Source: Eucommia ulmoides
Lineage: Eukaryota; Streptophyta; Magnoliopsida; Garryales; Eucommiaceae
Assembly: GCA_016647705.1 (NCBI GenBank)
Contig: CM028335.1
Span: 21,616,905-21,680,904 of the forward strand
DNA length: 64,000 bases
Direction: 5' to 3'
Each line of letters begins with the position of its first letter. Position 1 is the stretch's first letter. Of the stretch, positions 23,121 through 35,239 are shown one piece after another. The position numbers and the translations under genes were made by a program. The notes below the pieces were generated by a model. It saw only the letters and a list, made by a program, of their open reading frames with translations, ran no database searches and was not told the origin of the DNA.

Positions 23121-23639
23121 CCTCATCTCATGCTCGAAGGCTAAGCCCAAAAGGAAAAATTTGTCCCTGCGTGTTCATCGAATTATTGGATGATTCTAAT
23201 GGAAACTAAACTTGCAAGAATTTAAATTGCGATAATGATAATAATAATTAAAAAAAAAAAGCAATGAAAAGAATTAAGGGATAATAAATACACCTGTCTT
23301 GGCAAAGATCTCAGATATACGGTTTTTATTCTCTCAAAGATGGCTTCCCGAATAGGCTTTCGTTGAGAATTGCTCCCTAAAAGGGTTTCTCTCTGAATTT
23401 TGGAGTCCTTAAACAATGAGGGGGAGAGTCTTGTTTATCGAAAAATTGTGATATGAAAAAATTCCTAAAAACCTAGCCCTGGCCACCAAATCCCAACCCT
23501 AGTTTGATCACGAAGAAGAAAAAGTTGCAGAAGAATATATTTTTGTGTTGATATGGGTGCATGTCAACCTAAGAAGTTGCCATGTATCCGTTGTCCCCCT
23601 TTTTTGACTCTTTGGCTAGCAATGTGGGCCTCATCATTT

Positions 23640-23880
23640 TCTTTCTCTCTCTCTCTCTCTCTAATCGAATCTATTTTTCTTTTTCCTATCTCTTTCTCCT
23701 CTCCCTAACCAAATCTCTCTTTTCTCTCTCTCTCGGATTCTCCCTATCTCTTTTTCTCTCTCCTATCTATCCCTTCAAAAAAAAAAAATCAATTTTCTTT
23801 TCTTTTCTTCATTTCTATTTTCTATTTTCTTTTTTTCTTTTTTCTATTTTTTATTTTCTGAAAATAAAACAAAATAAAAG
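23640..23880. repeat. CT-rich tract followed by A/T homopolymer runs
   Basis: Imperfect (CT)n and T-rich sequence. The plus-strand ORF across it (23582-23884) is compositional. Confidence 0.85.
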
Positions 23881-23949
23881 ATAAAAATAATAAAATAAAA
23901 TAATGCATAAAATATTTTTTTGTAGAACGGTCAAAATGTCGTGTCTACA

Positions 23950-24545
23950 TTTCTAGACCTTCAAACCTTTGGCGTCCTCCCTAGGGGAACATCTATCGTT
24001 AGTTGGTGGTCCGATCGAGATGAGTTTCTTAGCCAGATTCCGGGGGGAGAAACCCACCCGACCTTACTTCTACTAACTCATCTTTCTATCCTAAGGGTTT
24101 CAAAGCTAAGGTCGTTGTAATCACATCGCACGACTTCAGACCCTACTGCCGGCCTCTCTATCCCTCAGAGGGTTACAGGTTGGTTTTTTCATCATGATAT
24201 GTAATGCAAAAGTGGTGCTCGTGCATTGGAGAGAGTATACAGAAATGAAATACATAAATTTAAAGACAATAATTTAAATGCAGTATTTAAAGACAATAAT
24301 GTAAATGACAGTAAATAAAGACAATAAATATATACATGCTAGTATAAACAAAGTACGTAAAAATAATTCAACATTTTTTTTATTATTATTATTATTATTT
24401 TTTTATTATTCATTATAATTATTACTTATTACTATTATTATTTTTGGAAGGGAATTATATATGTTTGAAAAACCAAAGACATGTTTCTTCGATCTTATTT
24501 AATTATGAATATAGATTTAGACGCCAACTAGGCTTAACCCTCTAA
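23950..24545 (-). other. Leader of the outer element
   Basis: Between the PBS and the inserted LTR. No coding motif. Contains A/T microsatellite-like stretches at 24370-24445. Confidence 0.45.
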
Positions 24546-24567
24546 AGTCCCCAGCGGAATTGCCAAC
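24546..24567 (-). other. PBS of the outer element
   Basis: The minus strand reads TTGGCAATTCCGCTGGGGAC directly inside the LTR. Plant Ty3 elements often have TTGGCGACTCCRCTGGGGAC there, from memory. Placement beside the LTR end TGCGTCA gives the element's orientation. Confidence 0.6.
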
Positions 24568-25096
24568 TGACGCACCCTAAATTTTGTTTGAAAAGTAAGA
24601 GGAAGTAGAGATCGGGAAGAAGAGAAAACAACTTTCATTCTTCTTTCTCGAAGTCCTCCAAATCCGTTTATTTTGAGTTGAAAACGGAGTCGCCACCTAG
24701 CATGGGTTAAATAGTGTGTTAGGTCACCGAGAGTTTTAGAAATTCATTTTTTGTTTTGAAATGGTTCGTGTTTTGACTTGTATAGGTCTTTTACCAGAGA
24801 TTTCTTTAAGTTCTGGGGTTGGTTATGCTCGGAGAAGGTTTTACGCACCCCAAGACACTCATCCGAATATGGTACCTCAATCTAACTGAATATTCACCTT
24901 TAAACAAAATCCAAGTTATTTTCTTCAGTTTGCTTGACAAAATAATTCTTTTTTTTTTTTTTCTTTTTTTTTGTTTTTTTTAAGTACTTTTTATATGATG
25001 TGATGAAAAAACAAATAAATACTATAACTAAACTAAGCAGCAGCAACTCAATGATAGTATATAACAATGATTTTTTTTTTTTGTATTTTCCTAATT

Positions 25097-25378
25097 ACTG
25101 AACCTATAAAAGCTTCCTACATATCCCTATTTTCATAGGGAATCAGGTCGACGTGTAGTTCCAATATGCAAGACGTATGAAATGAAAATGCGTTTTTTAT
25201 GTTTTAATGACCGAACCTTATAAAGGTTGCCTACATATCCCGATAAACATGAAGAATCAGGTCGACATGTAGTTCCAACAAGCAATATAGACTAAACTAT
25301 TTAAATAGGTGACCGAACCCGTACATGGGTTGCCTACATATCTCAGATTAATGAGAATCAGGTCATCATGTAGTTCGT
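25097..25378 (-). repeat. Foldable module array, three copies in the LTR
   Basis: Copies at 25097-25162, 25208-25276 and 25311-25378. The second hairpin is CCCTAT/ATAGGG in the first, weak in the second, and CTCA/TGAG in the third. The first hairpin is AACC/GGTT in the second and AACCC/GGGTT in the third. CTACAT at the left pairs with ATGTAG at the right in copies two and three. Confidence 0.75.
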
Positions 25379-26274
25379 TTATGCAAATGAACTGATTTTA
25401 TTTGATTTTATTTACAAAACAAGACAAGAATCACAACATGATGTGTGAATAATCTCAGTGATTTTGTAAAGAACACCTCAATCGATCTCTTTTGTTTTGG
25501 TGAGTTTAGTGTTAGTATGTGAGTTGTTAGTTAAAAAGGAAAGAAAATACCATATACGTATATATATATATAAGGTGCCATCCCACTAGCTTGAAAACTT
25601 AGTGCTAGGCTATCATCTTGACGTTTAGCATAAAGTAATTCAGTTATTAACAGTTATGGTTAGATTAACAGCTACAAGAGTTTGGTTTGAAGTGTTCATG
25701 AAATAATCGTAAAGACTATGCACAACTCATGGTCTGATAGATATTTTGTCGGTATCCTCACATGTTCTTGGATGATTTTGGTCCTCACATGTTCTTAACA
25801 TGTTCTCAAACATTCTTGATGTTCTTGGCATGATTTTGTACAATTTTGATATAGTTTGATGAATATGACATAATTTACTATTTTTTACTTGTTTATAGAT
25901 TATATGTGTTATATACATGAAATTAAAGTATGGATACTGTATGATTATGCTATGTACAAGAAAAATACATAAATTTAAGACAATATTGAAGGATTATGGA
26001 GAAAACATACCTAGTTTAGGGGAGTGGTCTTTCCCTAAACACAATACCTTTTTCTCATTCTTGATCTTCTTAGTTGTCGTCGATCTGTTGCCTTCAACAT
26101 CTTGAGTTCTTCCTCTAAGAACCTCAAGAATTTCCTCCAAGGAATAATTTTAGCCAAATTTTGAGGTGTTTATTTAAGGAAATGATTGGAAACCTTAGAA
26201 CTCGTGAGCACTGCCCAGATTTAGAGAGAGAAAGTCTAGGTTCCAACCCTTGAAAAAATGAAAACAGACCGCTG

Positions 26275-26311
26275 TATTTATAGGCTTAGGGGCCAACCCA
26301 TTGGCCAATGG
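26275..26311 (-). promoter_or_regulatory. LTR TATA box with a CCAAT palindrome
   Basis: CTATAAATA (minus, 26275-26283) and the perfect palindrome CCATTGGCCAATGG (26298-26311), which places a CCAAT box on each strand. Spacing and order fit a core promoter reading leftward. Confidence 0.5.
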
Positions 26312-27289
26312 ATAGGCTAACCTAGGGCCTTCTTTAGGCTCTGTTTGGCTTAAGGGTCATCCCCTCTTATCTTGACCTTGAATAGCTTTGAACGAATTTA
26401 GCAGATTGTGTAATATTCTCAAAGATCTTGTAATGATTACTTGTCTAGATTCAATAATTGGCAATCATTGCAAATCATTAGCAATCATGAGAAATCATTA
26501 GTCATCATTACACAATCTTCAATATTATTGTTTGAACATGGGAGCATTTACAGCTTGAAGTGACATAGCCGGTTTGGTTTAGGGGCTAAATACCGGTTAC
26601 TTTCACTATTTCGGTTTAATTGTCATTAATGCTTCCAAGGTTGAATGAATATGGTATTTATGAGTCATTTGTGACTTAATTATTTATTTAGACCCTTGAT
26701 TTTATGGTCTTTGAATTGGTTGGATTTGAATCAAATTGGCTTAGTTTGTCTTTTAACGGGTAGTCACATTTCAAGGATTTCGGTTATCCTAAGATATTTT
26801 GATCAAAATATATTCATTCCTTGAATGTGTCCTATCCATTTCATCCCAATAATTTAATGCTTGATGGGATTTACACTTATGTCTTGATTAAATTTATGCA
26901 ATGTGGGAAACCAGATCGGTTTGGTTTCGATAACGATTAGTCACTGTCTAAGTGACTTAGTTCCTTCCCTAGATATTTTGGTAGATAATATCTTAGGGGT
27001 ATATTGGTCATTTTAATGATATTTTATGAGTCATTAAAATAATAGTTGGGCCCTTGATTCAATGGGCTTTGATGGGTAGTCAAGATGACTTTGGTTTGGT
27101 TGATTTCAAACCGTGTCTTAATCTTAGTTATGTTGTGTAACTTGGACTTGTCATGACAATTCCATGCCTTGATTTAGGCCATTTGAATTGTATTTATGGA
27201 TATTAGAACCTTAAACAAGTATTTAAATAAGTATTTTTGGTGTTGAATAGATGAAACCGGTGATAATAAATGTTTCAGGGTCAAAGTAA

Positions 27290-27515
27290 GTAGCCGAGGT
27301 AATTTGGTGAAATTTCATATAATTAAAGGATAGTAACTAATTTTTATTCATATTAGAGGTGATTTAACGAAAATCAACCTTTAATAGTGTCATATTAGTC
27401 AGTAGGTAATCGAGGTAATTTGGTAAAATTTTCTATAATTAAAGGATAGTAACTAATTTTTATTCATATTAGAGAGGTATTTTGATGAAAATTAACCTTT
27501 AATAGTATCATCTTA
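27290..27515. repeat. 115-bp tandem duplication
   Basis: Two head-to-tail copies, each with CGAGGTAATTTGGT, TTAAAGGATAGTAACTAA and CCTTTAATAGTRTCAT. It lies in the U3 part of the 5' LTR. Confidence 0.85.
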
Positions 27516-27747
27516 GCCCCCCTTTAATTTTAGGAATTTCGAGGTTGATCCGAAACTTTTATTTTATTGAATTCAGTCAAAACAGTTTTATGTTTTCCTA
27601 TGTTTTTGGTTTTTTTTTTTTTTTTCCTGTATTATCCAATGTGATCTAGAGTAGAAAGTCATTCTCTTTAAACTTTAGTTTAAAGTTTATCTGAACTTTT
27701 ACTTTTGACTCTACACTTATTAGGCGGGATAAAATACGGTGTCTACA

Positions 27748-30700
27748 GACAGCTTTCGTAAGATTGTTTGAAACCTTTTACAACATTGAGGTGTCGATGG
27801 AAAACATGCACAAGAATGACAATTTGATAGAGAAAATCATACTAAGATCCATCCATTCATGGTTAGCATTCAGGATAGGAGATAAATTAGCCAAATGAAC
27901 ACCCTTGGACATACAACTAATCTTTGTATTGACGTCGGGCGATAGGATAGTTGTTAAAACTAGATATAGGAAGTCTGACTCAAAGTTTCTCAGCAAGTTG
28001 AAGTTGAACCAACCAAGGGAGTTTAGTGTGGCGTACTTGCAGACGTTAGTCTAAAAGTAAGTAAAGAACACGAGTGAGGAAAGTACACACAATGTTGTTT
28101 ACTTATTTTGATTGCACCTGTTATCCATGTGTTTTTCACAACCACTGGGTAGCAAGTGCCACAATGGTTGGTTCGATATGTAGAAGACATCCAATACATG
28201 TCCAATTATAACTAGCCACACGCAATTTTTATAGACTTGGAAACAAGTATAAAAAAATCATACATCGAGCCAAAATCAATTACGGGGTGTGTCCTTGTGC
28301 TGTAGGTAGATCGTAATTTTACTCCATTTGTTTGCACTATATTTGCACTTCTTACACCACTCTACTTTGCCACTTTGCACAGTATTTGCATTTTGTTTGA
28401 CTATGATTGTTACAAAAAATTACGTTAATAGTTTGTTGCATATGGCTTACTGATAGTTGTGATCTACCTACATATTTCTAAACCGGTTTTGTTAGTTTTA
28501 GAGTAGTTTTTTTATTTATTTTATTATGTTTTAATTAGTTTTTATACTTTTTGTATAAATCAGGTGTGTGGGCAAAAATATAGGAAACTGAAGCTTAAAC
28601 GATAAGATCGAACCAAGAATGGTGGAAAAACGAGCAAGGCGGCAATATTCTGAAAGAAGCCCACCGCCACGGCGTCCAGACCTCCGCTGCGGCAGTGAAA
28701 ATGCAGATAATGGCTTATCTTGCTGAACGTCCACTGCCACAGTTGTAAGATCCACCGCCGCGACGGTGAAAATACAGGATGTTAACCTAATCCACCGCCT
28801 TCTTCACCGCCGAGGTGATCAACCAACCGACCTACTCACCGCCACGGCGGTGATCTCTGTACAAGATTAGATATTTTGAGGATATTTTTGAGATATTTTG
28901 CCAATTTAATCCCCTCTCCGCTCCTTTCCTCTACCTCTTCCTCTTCCTCTCGCCGGCCATTTGAGCCTCTTAGAATATATCTAAGGGTAGGTAGAAAAGT
29001 TTTAGAGAGGGAGCTCACATCCTGAGGTAGAGGAAGACGGTGGAATGATCGTTAAATGGTTCTTAGCGACAAATCTTCGGACGAGGCTAAGTTCTTCGAT
29101 TTCTTCCCTTATTTCCTTAACTTCGGATTTTGTGAGCATGTTTAGCTCGTGCTTTCTTGTAAATATGGTTATGGTCGTTAGTTAACCATGGATTGTATAG
29201 GGATTAACAATATATTTATAAATTTGTGTTTCGAATGATTTCGGTGTTGCGTTTATGTTTGTTCTTCGAAGTTTGATTGTGTTTATCATATTGTTATGTT
29301 TATTATACGTAGATAGCTATATCGAGAATATGGGGTTTGACACTCGGGAGAGATAACCCTGGATTCGGACTAAAGTAAACATAACACCAATCGATGACGT
29401 TGGGGCAAGACTCACGTGACCTAGGGTCATTAAGATGTTGAGGGAGACTTTTTCGTTGACTCGAAGTCATGTATTCCCCCATCTTACACTCAGGAGATGT
29501 GGCAGTAGAGTTTTAGAACTGAGATTGTCAATAGGGTAAACACAACACGACGATCCAATGACCCGGTCAAGAGTTGGATTGTGTGCAATCAATGACGTTG
29601 GGGCAAGACTCACATGACCTAGGGTCGTTAAGACATTGAGGGGGACTTCTTCGTTGACACGAAGTCATGTATTTCCCCGTCTTACACTCGGGAGAGGTGG
29701 CAGGGGAATTTACGAACTGAGATTGTCAAATAGGTCGAACACCGTAAACGTAAATCAATCGAGATCGAACACGTATTTGTAAACCGAGTTAATCCCTAGA
29801 TAATTCTTTCCCCTAAAACATCTCATTATATTATTATAGTTAATTTAGGTTATATTAGTATTAGTATTAATTAATTAAATACATTTGTGTTTAGCCTAGA
29901 TAAAGTTAGGTCATGACAATTACGGTACTCGATAATAACAACAATTAATCCATGTGGATACGATACCCGATCTTAACGATCACATTATACTAAAACTTTG
30001 ACCCCGTACACTTATGAGTAGTTAATACGCGAGCGCGTAACACTTATGTAAATGTTATTACTTACATAAATATTGTTAGTTGTATGGATGTTCTTGTTAT
30101 TAAACAAAATTGCCAGGTCTTCCATCTAAATCAAATTTTGTTCCTAATACTGGCTTTGCAAACACACTCCTTGACAACACTCAGGGAAGCAAAGGAGTTT
30201 GCAATCCCCTGGATGCAGAAATGTAGCTTAACTACCTATACCTCTTCAATCAGTTCTACCCCAATCAGCCATCTGTTAGACGACCAAGTAAAATTAGTTT
30301 AGTGAACAGAACGTCATGTGGACATCAATTTATTGCATTTATGTTTTGTATTCTGTTATTTATGTTCAGCTTAAAGAGCGGGACATTGAAGAAACCTTAC
30401 AAGTGATGCAATCTAGTATCATACCCCCAAAACAATGCTGATGAATTTGAAGTAGTCAGAGAAATTATTGCTGAAGATATTAACAGAGTTGACGAATCCG
30501 TTAGTAAAAAAATAATGATAAAGGAAAGGAGCATATTGATGAAGAGGATCCAGAGATTCAAGCAATGGTCAACAGTATCATGAGCGAGTATATAGTCCCT
30601 ATCATCATCCAACCAATGAGGCATCAACATGCTCCAACGTTCGATTTAGGTATGGAATTTAGTCAACAATGCAGCACTACAGGATAGGGAGTGTATTCCA

Positions 30701-32837
30701 GGAAAACAACCAGCGCTTGCACACCACCAACCTTAGAAGATATTGCCATTGGTGACGTTTATCTTGCATTAGATCAAATGCAAGAGGATTTCAAAATAAA
30801 ACAAATGGAAGAAAACAAAACAATAGAAGCGCTAAGGAAAATCATTGTAAACATGATTGTCCACAATATTGACTTGTAAACAGAACTTAACAATCAAAAA
30901 AACCACTACGATGTGATTGTGGCTGACCTTAGCACAAGATTGTCAAAAATTGAAAGCGAAAAGGCACAAATGGAACTTGAAATAAGTGTGCATGCTGTCA
31001 CTAAAAAATACTGAGATCCACAACCAGATCCCAAGAAGGAGGATTTGAAAAGAAGATATGAAGAGTTAGATAGTGAGTTGAAAGAGTTAAATGAAAAAAA
31101 ATATATAATGTTTAGGGTGGCCAAAAAGACCAGTGGTCGTTTGTACATATAACTATCAAAGAGCTATAGAAGCAAACTACAAACCAGCATCTTCAAATGA
31201 AAGGGTACGTGGCATCTATTCAACAAGCCACTACCAATGTTCCCTCATCACCACTTGCTCCCAACATACCACCACCCAGCACATCAGCCCTAGCCCCCTA
31301 CCCAAGCATCTACCAAAATACCACCAAAAACTTACACTGACCTGATGATAACATAAGCAACCCCCATTTATATTGTCATGCCTGACGATGATCCTACAGT
31401 CGGACAACTACAAGCAGAAGAAACCCCAAAAGTGAATTCCATGATAAACAGCCCAAAAGTTAAAGTGAGACAACAGCAACCAAGGGGAGTGATTTTGTCT
31501 ATCCAGATCCAAAAGCCAAAGGCAAGTAAAAAATCACTCAAGACACAATAAATGTCGACAAAATTTCTGGTCATGAGTACAAGGACAACATCAAATGCCA
31601 AGCAAAATGAGGAGCAAAATAGCAATGATGTTGAATCATGACAATTAGGAAAAGCTTCAATTGCCATTGGAAATAAGTACATTCATTAATGTCCTCAAAA
31701 CCCTATTTAAGAGAATGCTAAATGAGTTTAGGGGAATCATATACAGAGGCAAAACCACTATCCACTATAAATTTGGGAGACGCTTAATGCATCCTCAAAG
31801 AGAGACAAATGGCAGACAACGTAAGCATAAATTTGTGGATGTGCAAATATTCATGTGATTCATCATAAACATGCACGTTAATTCTTTTAACTAAAAATAT
31901 TTACTTAAATTTTTGGTTGTGCAAAATATTCACGAGCTTTTACATAAACATTAATGTAAAATCTTTTTGTCACAATGCTAGCTTAAGGCAAGTGCTTGAT
32001 ACTTATGTAGAATATCTAAAAAATAAAGTACACGTGCTAAACGTCAAGCGAACCATTAAATCACGAAAACTTTTTTATACGCCAAGATTTTCATTGGCAC
32101 AAATATGGGTATGGACAATGGATGCTTTTTCTGAACTCATTCATCCATGTGAAATCTCACACTTTAATTCACTTCTTGTTGACGGTCATTCAGGGAAATA
32201 TAAAATTTGAAGAACCACATCTACGACACAATCAATCGAGCATTTACCAACAATTGTAGGTACATACTTTTTCTTATGATTTCCCATGGGTGTCATGCAG
32301 CTCCAAACCACTGGACTGTTTTGGTTTGGACATATTTGAAAAGAGGTGGAAATTCTACAATTTACTTCTACCACAAGACCCAACAACCTATCACTACTAC
32401 AACGATGCAAAAATTCGGTATGACAATTAATTTTGGGAAGCAACCCTCGTTACACTAAAATGAATGTCTGTATCTAATCTTAATCCTTGAACATAAAGTA
32501 TTCATGGAGAAACATATCAATGCTAATATACTCCAGGGTTGTGATAATGCTCAATTAGAATAATGGCTCAAATGTCCTCAATGAAAGGGAGCATATATAC
32601 CAATTGCTTACCATCCTATCTCCCGTTAGCAAATTTTTGAAACGTTATTACCCATTCACTAATGAAAATATTTTTTTGTCATTTTTATTTTGCTAGAACT
32701 AAATGTGGGGTTTTCATAGCATGTATCATTAAGCAATATGCTGACAACAAGCCAATCCCAAAAAAACATTGATAATAGATGAGACAAGGAAAATGCACAA
32801 GACAATACTACACAGTCTATTGAATGATCCCCCATGA
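27748..32837 (+). pseudogene. Ulp1/C48 peptidase-like gene of a Mutator-like element
   Basis: Left part (27748-28450): RYVEDIQYMSNYNWPHAIF and GCVLVL, wording I associate with Ulp1-type transposon proteins. A solo LTR splits it. Right part: PTFDLGMEF near 30640, a charged coiled-coil stretch near 30730-31120, then the peptidase block. There, NHWTVLVW (32306-32329) supplies the catalytic His; LKCPQ (32567-32581) gives the oxyanion Gln, followed at once by a stop; and KCGVFIACIIKQYAD (32701-32745) gives the catalytic Cys. After a frameshift in an A-run at 32761, a tail ends at 32837. The family cleaves SUMO-like modifiers. Multiple stops make it dead. Exon limits are not resolved. Confidence 0.65.
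28451..30042 (+). mobile_element. Solo LTR, second Athila-related family
   Basis: Starts TGATAGTTGTGATCTACC and ends GAGCGCGTAACA; 1592 bp. Flanked by CTTAC (28446-28450) and CTTAT (30043-30047), a duplication with one mismatch. Palindromic CACCGCC..GGCGGTG units lie at 28660-28860, then a TATT-rich stretch and a CT-rich tract. A tandem duplication (about 29340-29530 and 29545-29740) carries the TGACGTTGGGGCAAGACTCA word. It interrupts the Ulp1-like pseudogene. Confidence 0.88.
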
Positions 32838-32936
32838 AGTTGGTCATTGATAGTATCTAAGAGTAGAAAAGAACATCAACCTGCACCCTGAATCATATAC
32901 CAAACTTGAACAAATATTATCTGTAAAAAATTATCT

Positions 32937-33390
32937 TTCTTGTTTTTTGGTGCAAATCAAACACATTGTAAACGTTTGCTCTTTTTGGGTTTATTGCAAT
33001 TGAATGTTCCCCTTCCAACTTAAATGTTTACGTAAAACAATTATTAAAAATATTAATGTGGGTGTTCACGTGGCATCTTCAGAGAACTGTCTATAAATTG
33101 TTTGTAAAAAAATATGTTTCATTGCTTTTGGGTTCAAATGAAAACACAAATGTAAACGTTTGTTATTTTTTGGGGTTATAGCAATTGAATGTTCCCTCTA
33201 TCTTAAAATCTTTATGTAAATAATTATTAAAAATATTAACGTGGTTGTTAATGTAGCATCTTCAAAATATTAAAAATCTATTTCAATGTGGCAACCACAA
33301 TTGAAATAGATTTATTATTTTGTGTTTATTGTAAGTGAATGTTACCTTAGAATTAAATGTTTATGTTAATATATAGATTACGTATCTAAC
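32937..33390. repeat. Tandem repeat, about 170 bp, two full copies and a partial
   Basis: Copies near 32937-33105 and 33106-33275, with TGTAAACGTTTG, GCAATTGAATGTTCCC and AATTATTAAAAATATTAA in the same order. A partial third starts near 33316 with GTGAATGTTACC. It lies between the convergent Ulp1-like and transposase remnants and shares the GTAAACGTT-type word with the array at 39916-40380. Confidence 0.75.
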
Positions 33391-33750
33391 CGTGAAGGCT
33401 ACCTTAACTTCTCCAAGATATACGTGGATGTTAACAATAAATTTGGTTGTATGCATTTACAAGATTAACGTTAATCAATAACTCATGTAGAATCCAATAT
33501 ACAAAACAAAGCGGTGAGCGAATACTCATGATTAACCGTTAAACCTATACTATATCTTCCACAATCGAAAACTTTCTCTCTTTTTTTATTCTATTATGAC
33601 TTAAACACACCAAACACAAGTTTTTTACAATGACATTTTTATTAACTAAATAATTGTGGATGTTAAGGCTATGAATACAAGGGGGAAAAACCACTACAGT
33701 TTACATAAAAAAATTAAAAAAAGAAAAAGAAAAACAATGGTAGAAATCAA
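33391..33750. other. Spacer, no gene seen
   Basis: AT-rich, with scattered GTTAAC/GTTAAT words and an A-rich end. Lies between the tandem repeat and the coiled-coil remnant. Confidence 0.45.
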
Positions 33751-33754
33751 GCCA

Positions 33755-34222
33755 TGTTAACTAACGACTCATTTGTTGTAGGGGTGTCAAATCCAGGACC
33801 TAGGTACCCCCTCAGCATCTCAATCTCTGCTTCCAAAGCAGCAACTCGAGCACGAAGGTTCTCAATTTCTAGTTTCAATTTCCTGTTCTCTTTTATTGTA
33901 AAAGAGAACCTCTACCGGGCAGCCCCCATACGCCATAGCATTTTCTTGGCTATCTCAATCAACCTCTTCGCCTCTTTGTCTCATCTGCGAACACTTTCAT
34001 CAAACTCATTGTTTCCATTGTTTTCTATTTGAACATGTATAGAACAAAATCACAAATAGCAGGTAGAACAATTTGTGCGCTATCTGTACTGTCCTTTAGA
34101 ACGGATGTGAATACAAAACTACTTCGTCTATTTATAACCATAGTTACCATGGGATTTGAAGGGGCTTCTAAAATTAATAACACTATTAAAATGAACGCAT
34201 ATGTCCCCTTAAACGTGGTCAC
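33755..34222 (-). pseudogene. Small coiled-coil protein remnant 1
   Basis: The minus strand carries ENRKLKLEIENLRARVAALE and AEIEMLRGYLGPGFDTPTTN in one frame, ending at a stop near 33757. The upstream part (NNEFDESVRR, then KEAKRLIEIAKKM) has two in-frame stops. Leucines are in heptad-like spacing. I do not recognise the family. It has the size and place of an accessory ORF beside the transposase. Confidence 0.5.
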
Positions 34223-34489
34223 AAGTACACGTTAACATTCACGTAAGTAATGTATTTATAAAAATACAAGTTTAAACATTGAAAAACGATTAATCACCTA
34301 ACTGTTAACATTCGCGTACCCATTTAAAGTTTCCACTGCAAAAAATTAATGATGTTTCTGTTCAAAAAACTCATATGCACACAAAATACAAGCCATTATC
34401 AGGACTGAGACACCTACCCAAAATATTCACACAAAAACTAAGCTCCACTACTAACGAAAGATCAATTCATAATCACAGAAGATTTGTTG

Positions 34490-34760
34490 AGAACAAGACC
34501 CAAATAACCAGGTTCAATTTCTCACCGCAACATCTCCACTTCAATTTTAAGTGATGCAACCTGTGCACGAAGACGATTGTTTTCTTCTTTCAGATATCTA
34601 TTCTCTTCGATCGTGTCGGAGTACGACCATCAGGCATTCCTGATGTGAAACTTCATTTATTCAATGATGTTTCACACTTTTGTTGCACATTCTTTCCACT
34701 TTTACACATCCTCTTTGAAAACATTGCATCCATTGCTCCACTTCCTTTCCCACAGCCTTG
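34490..34760 (-). pseudogene. Small coiled-coil protein remnant 2
   Basis: The minus strand has ENRYLKEENNRLRAQVASLK and IEVEMLR, parallel to the block at 33755-33960 but clearly diverged, then a stop. The upstream part is in pieces (GSGAMDAMFSKRM). It is probably a duplicate of remnant 1. Confidence 0.5.
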
Positions 34761-35239
34761 TACCACATGCATGACTCTATCCTTACAGAACCTAACAACT
34801 ACTTATCTAGCAATTAAATATTACAAAAGCACTCAATTGATGTTAGTGATCACGCCCTAACCATTATTACTGGCAATAATACCTTTTGTATTCCCTGTAG
34901 AATCTCTAATAAAAAAACACATCATTACACAAAACGTTGGTTGAAAATCAATTTTGTGGGGGACCATGAATATTAATCGTCTCCCCTCCATATTGTTCAC
35001 AAACAACTAAACCACACCGCCCAACTAGGTCACAGTTTAATTTCGACCAAACGTAAAATCATATCATATATTACAAAAAAAAAAAAAAAAAGGTTCCCAT
35101 GAAACTAAAAAACTAACAAAAAAAAATTGACATTCAATCAAAAATTCATCAATTTTCCAATAGTAAAAAACAATTGTTTGAAAATAGGAGTAATACTACA
35201 TGTATCAACTAATCGACACCCGCTTAGTAAAAAAATTAT
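34761..35239. other. Spacer, no gene seen
   Basis: AT-rich with an A18 run at 35073-35090. No coding motif on either strand. Confidence 0.45.

Larger units (their letters stand above)
21999..23949 (-). mobile_element. Second Tat-like LTR, probably solo
   Basis: Right end GTGTCTACA matches the 27747 terminus. On the left, CTCACCGGATTTTAG and CAGGGGTTGGTTATACTCGG match 24720-24840 of the 5' LTR, at the same distance from the inner end. Flanks TTCCC and TTTCT are only weakly alike, so the solo-LTR reading is tentative. It holds an (AAT)n run and a CT-rich tract, and lacks the foldable modules of the longer LTR. Confidence 0.6.
1..27747 (-). mobile_element. Outer Tat/Ogre-like LTR element, non-autonomous remnant
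   Basis: The two ends match each other. Bases 1-84 resemble 27660-27747, including a GGGAYAAAATA block close to the terminus. The right copy is the 5' LTR, because a PBS-like sequence lies just inside it at 24546-24567. The left copy is the start of the 3' LTR, because a purine tract lies just inside it at 85-96, and that LTR continues beyond the window. After subtracting nested insertions (1754-16631, 17533-18808, 21999-23949) about 6 kb of interior remains. I see no protease, RT, RNase H or integrase there. It holds tandem repeats and foldable modules, which fits the repeat-rich 3' UTR known from Tat-lineage elements. The lineage call rests on LTR-end and PBS style only. The alternative is two unrelated elements of one family. 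Confidence 0.55.
24568..27747 (-). mobile_element. 5' LTR of the outer Tat-like element
   Basis: Starts TGACGCACCCTAAATTTTG and ends GTGTCTACA; 3180 bp, long as in Tat/Ogre elements. The minus-strand TATA box (CTATAAATA) is at 26275-26283, with a CCATTGGCCAATGG palindrome 15 bp upstream of it. The three foldable modules (25097-25378) lie downstream of the TATA box and so in the transcribed part. A 115-bp tandem duplication is at 27290-27515. Small ORFs in it resemble nothing known. Confidence 0.68.

Noticed and set aside
22965..23150. ORF of mostly tyrosine on the minus strand
   Set aside because: It is an (AAT)n microsatellite read in one frame.
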